A stretch of DNA of 64,000 nucleotides from an uncultured Desulfobacterales bacterium (GTDB taxonomy: Bacteria; Desulfobacterota; Desulfobacteria; Desulfobacterales; JAHEIW01): contig CAMYLV010000010.1 of NCBI GenBank assembly GCA_947259495.1, positions 35,513 to 99,512 on the forward strand. Direction: 5' to 3'. Position 1 is the first letter of the stretch. Every line of letters begins with the position of its first letter. Position numbers and translations under genes: made by a program. The notes beneath the pieces were generated by a model. That model had not been told where the DNA came from and searched no databases. It was given only the letters and a program-made list of their open reading frames with translations. Positions 62,971 to 64,000 of the stretch are shown here, piece after piece.

Positions 62971-64000
62971 TCATGGATGTAGTTTAAGGGCTTTTTTTAG
63001 ATTTTCGCTGGCATCAACGTAGTCGGGATTTAATTGCAATGCCTTTCTGAAGTGATCGGCGGCTTTTTCAAATCTACCCATACGGATCAGTGCAACACCA
63101 AGATTATTATGGATCGCAGGATCGTTGGGTTCCAGGCCTAAGGCCTTTGAATAATATGAAAGTGCTTCAACGCTACGGCCCTGCCCAACCATCACATTGG
63201 CAAGATCATTGAGAACGTCCTTGTTGTCCGGTGAGAGATCTAAAGCAAGGTGATAATGGGATATGGCCTCATCGGTTTTGCCGATTATCATTAGCGCTGT
63301 GGCCAAATGATAATGCGCTAAAAAGTATTTCGGATTAAGTTCTGCGGCCTGCCTAAAATAGCGAATTGCATCGGCAGTTTTCCCTTGCTGCTGCAAAATA
63401 TATCCGAGGTTGAAGTTAACCCTCGGGCTATCAGGCAATAAATTTACTGCTGTTTTTAAATTATTAAGCGCTTCATCGGTGCGGCCGTCATTCATCAGGG
63501 CCAGGGCCAGATTATTTAAAATAAATGCATTCCCCAATTTGTTCTGCGGCATCGCGGAGCCGCCTACCGCCTTTACGGCCTGTTTAAACAAGGTGGTACT
63601 ATCGGTCCAATGAATGAGATGCATTCGCGTCGTGATGGATAAAAGCAGCAGTACAGTTGCGGCGGTAATGGCCAGTATTTTATGCTCGTGATGCCAGCCC
63701 CTGATAAGCTCGGGCAACCCCCAGGCAATCATGACAAACAGTCCGATCAACGGCACATAGGCCCAGCGATCGGCCATCTGCGGCCATAATCCCACCTGCA
63801 CGAATCCAATCACCGGCACCAGGGTACCCAGAAACCAAAACCAACCCACCGCGAGATATGGCCGGCCCTTTAGCCCCCAAATCGCCAGCGCCGACAAACT
63901 CACCATTACCGCCACAGCACCCATAAGCTGACCCGCCGAAATCATGTCCGGAAACGGATAGAAGACCGATAAATCCTGGGGCCAAATCATCTTTCCGACA
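62971..64000 (-). CDS. TMTC-like membrane TPR protein, paralog 6 (N terminus beyond window)
   Basis: The frame is open to the right edge; the residues before the internal Met at 63990 (VGK) fit the conserved 'IGKMIWP' seen in the other paralogs, so this is the C-terminal part of a longer protein. Visible are MIWPQDLSVFYPFPD, FLGTLVPVIGFVQVG and PQMADRWAYVPLIG, then six TPRs (for example FILNNLALALMNDGRTDEAL, AIHNNLGVALIRMGRFEKAA) and a short end. The DD loop and first membrane segments lie outside the window. Followed by paralog 5 after 13 bases. Confidence 0.8.
   Translation of the reverse strand, partial: VGKMIWPQDLSVFYPFPDMISAGQLMGAVAVMVSLSALAIWGLKGRPYLAVGWFWFLGTLVPVIGFVQVGLWPQMADRWAYVPLIGLFVMIAWGLPELIRGWHHEHKILAITAATVLLLLSITTRMHLIHWTDSTTLFKQAVKAVGGSAMPQNKLGNAFILNNLALALMNDGRTDEALNNLKTAVNLLPDSPRVNFNLGYILQQQGKTADAIRYFRQAAELNPKYFLAHYHLATALMIIGKTDEAISHYHLALDLSPDNKDVLNDLANVMVGQGRSVEALSYYSKALGLEPNDPAIHNNLGVALIRMGRFEKAADHFRKALQLNPDYVDASENLKKALKLHP

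Noticed and set aside
43800-64000. The six TMTC-like genes as an assembly artefact (collapsed or duplicated repeat)
   Set aside because: The copies differ throughout in sequence, length and TPR number, so they are true paralogs.

Overview
The window looks like a chromosome segment of a sulfate-reducer-type Desulfobacterota (former Deltaproteobacteria). This is inferred from gene order and content: def-fmt-rsmB-PASTA-rpe, an apparent selenoprotein, PilZ proteins, small intergenic palindromic repeats, and large families of TPR membrane proteins. No rRNA is present to settle it. Genes are densely packed and mixed in strand. No CRISPR array, transposase or phage gene was seen.

Layout. 1-31 kb is mostly housekeeping and small accessory genes: YheT-like hydrolase, ferritin-like protein, universal stress protein, GAF-SpoIIE phosphatase, an enoyl-CoA hydratase-like protein, a rubredoxin-like protein, a NupC-type transporter, two SAM methyltransferases around an orphan ATP-grasp protein, tRNA-Arg, tadA, purA, tRNA-Pro, an LhgO-type oxidase, a STE24 protease, a FrnE/DsbA-family protein, two PilZ proteins, an acyltransferase-hydrolase fusion, mtaB, a cyclophilin, tRNA-Leu, ribF, a flippase-like membrane protein, and def-fmt-rsmB-PASTA-rpe. 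The FrnE/DsbA gene has an in-frame UGA at the first redox position, followed by a hairpin, so it is very probably a selenoprotein that ordinary gene calling truncates.

32.5-41 kb is a surface-polysaccharide cluster. A winged-helix regulator with a textbook promoter and an overlapping operator-like palindrome precedes two GT2 glycosyltransferases, a GT4, a DegT aminotransferase, a hexapeptide acyltransferase, a methyltransferase, a Wzx-like flippase and an NAD-dependent epimerase. Its first 2.5 kb is clearly more AT-rich than the rest.

41-64 kb is the most unusual part. It holds six paralogous multi-spanning proteins with C-terminal TPRs that resemble eukaryotic TMTC O-mannosyltransferases (43.9, 47.0, 54.1, 58.5, 60.9 and 63.0 kb, the last running off the window). 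Interleaved are two other GT-C type glycosyltransferases, three polyprenyl-phosphate-sugar synthase-like GT2 proteins (one fused to a methyltransferase), an FkbM methyltransferase, an MFS-spermidine synthase fusion and a VKOR-DsbA fusion. I infer a dedicated envelope glycosylation system in which GT2 enzymes make lipid-linked sugars and the TPR GT-C proteins transfer them, possibly to secreted disulfide-bonded proteins. This is inference from architecture and gene pairing, not demonstrated.

Intergenic DNA carries several repeat families (a ~59-bp palindromic element with partial copies, an ~88-bp palindromic element, a 189-bp imperfect palindrome), a 28-bp duplication of the tRNA-Arg 3' end, and a possible small RNA between two terminators at 17.2 kb.
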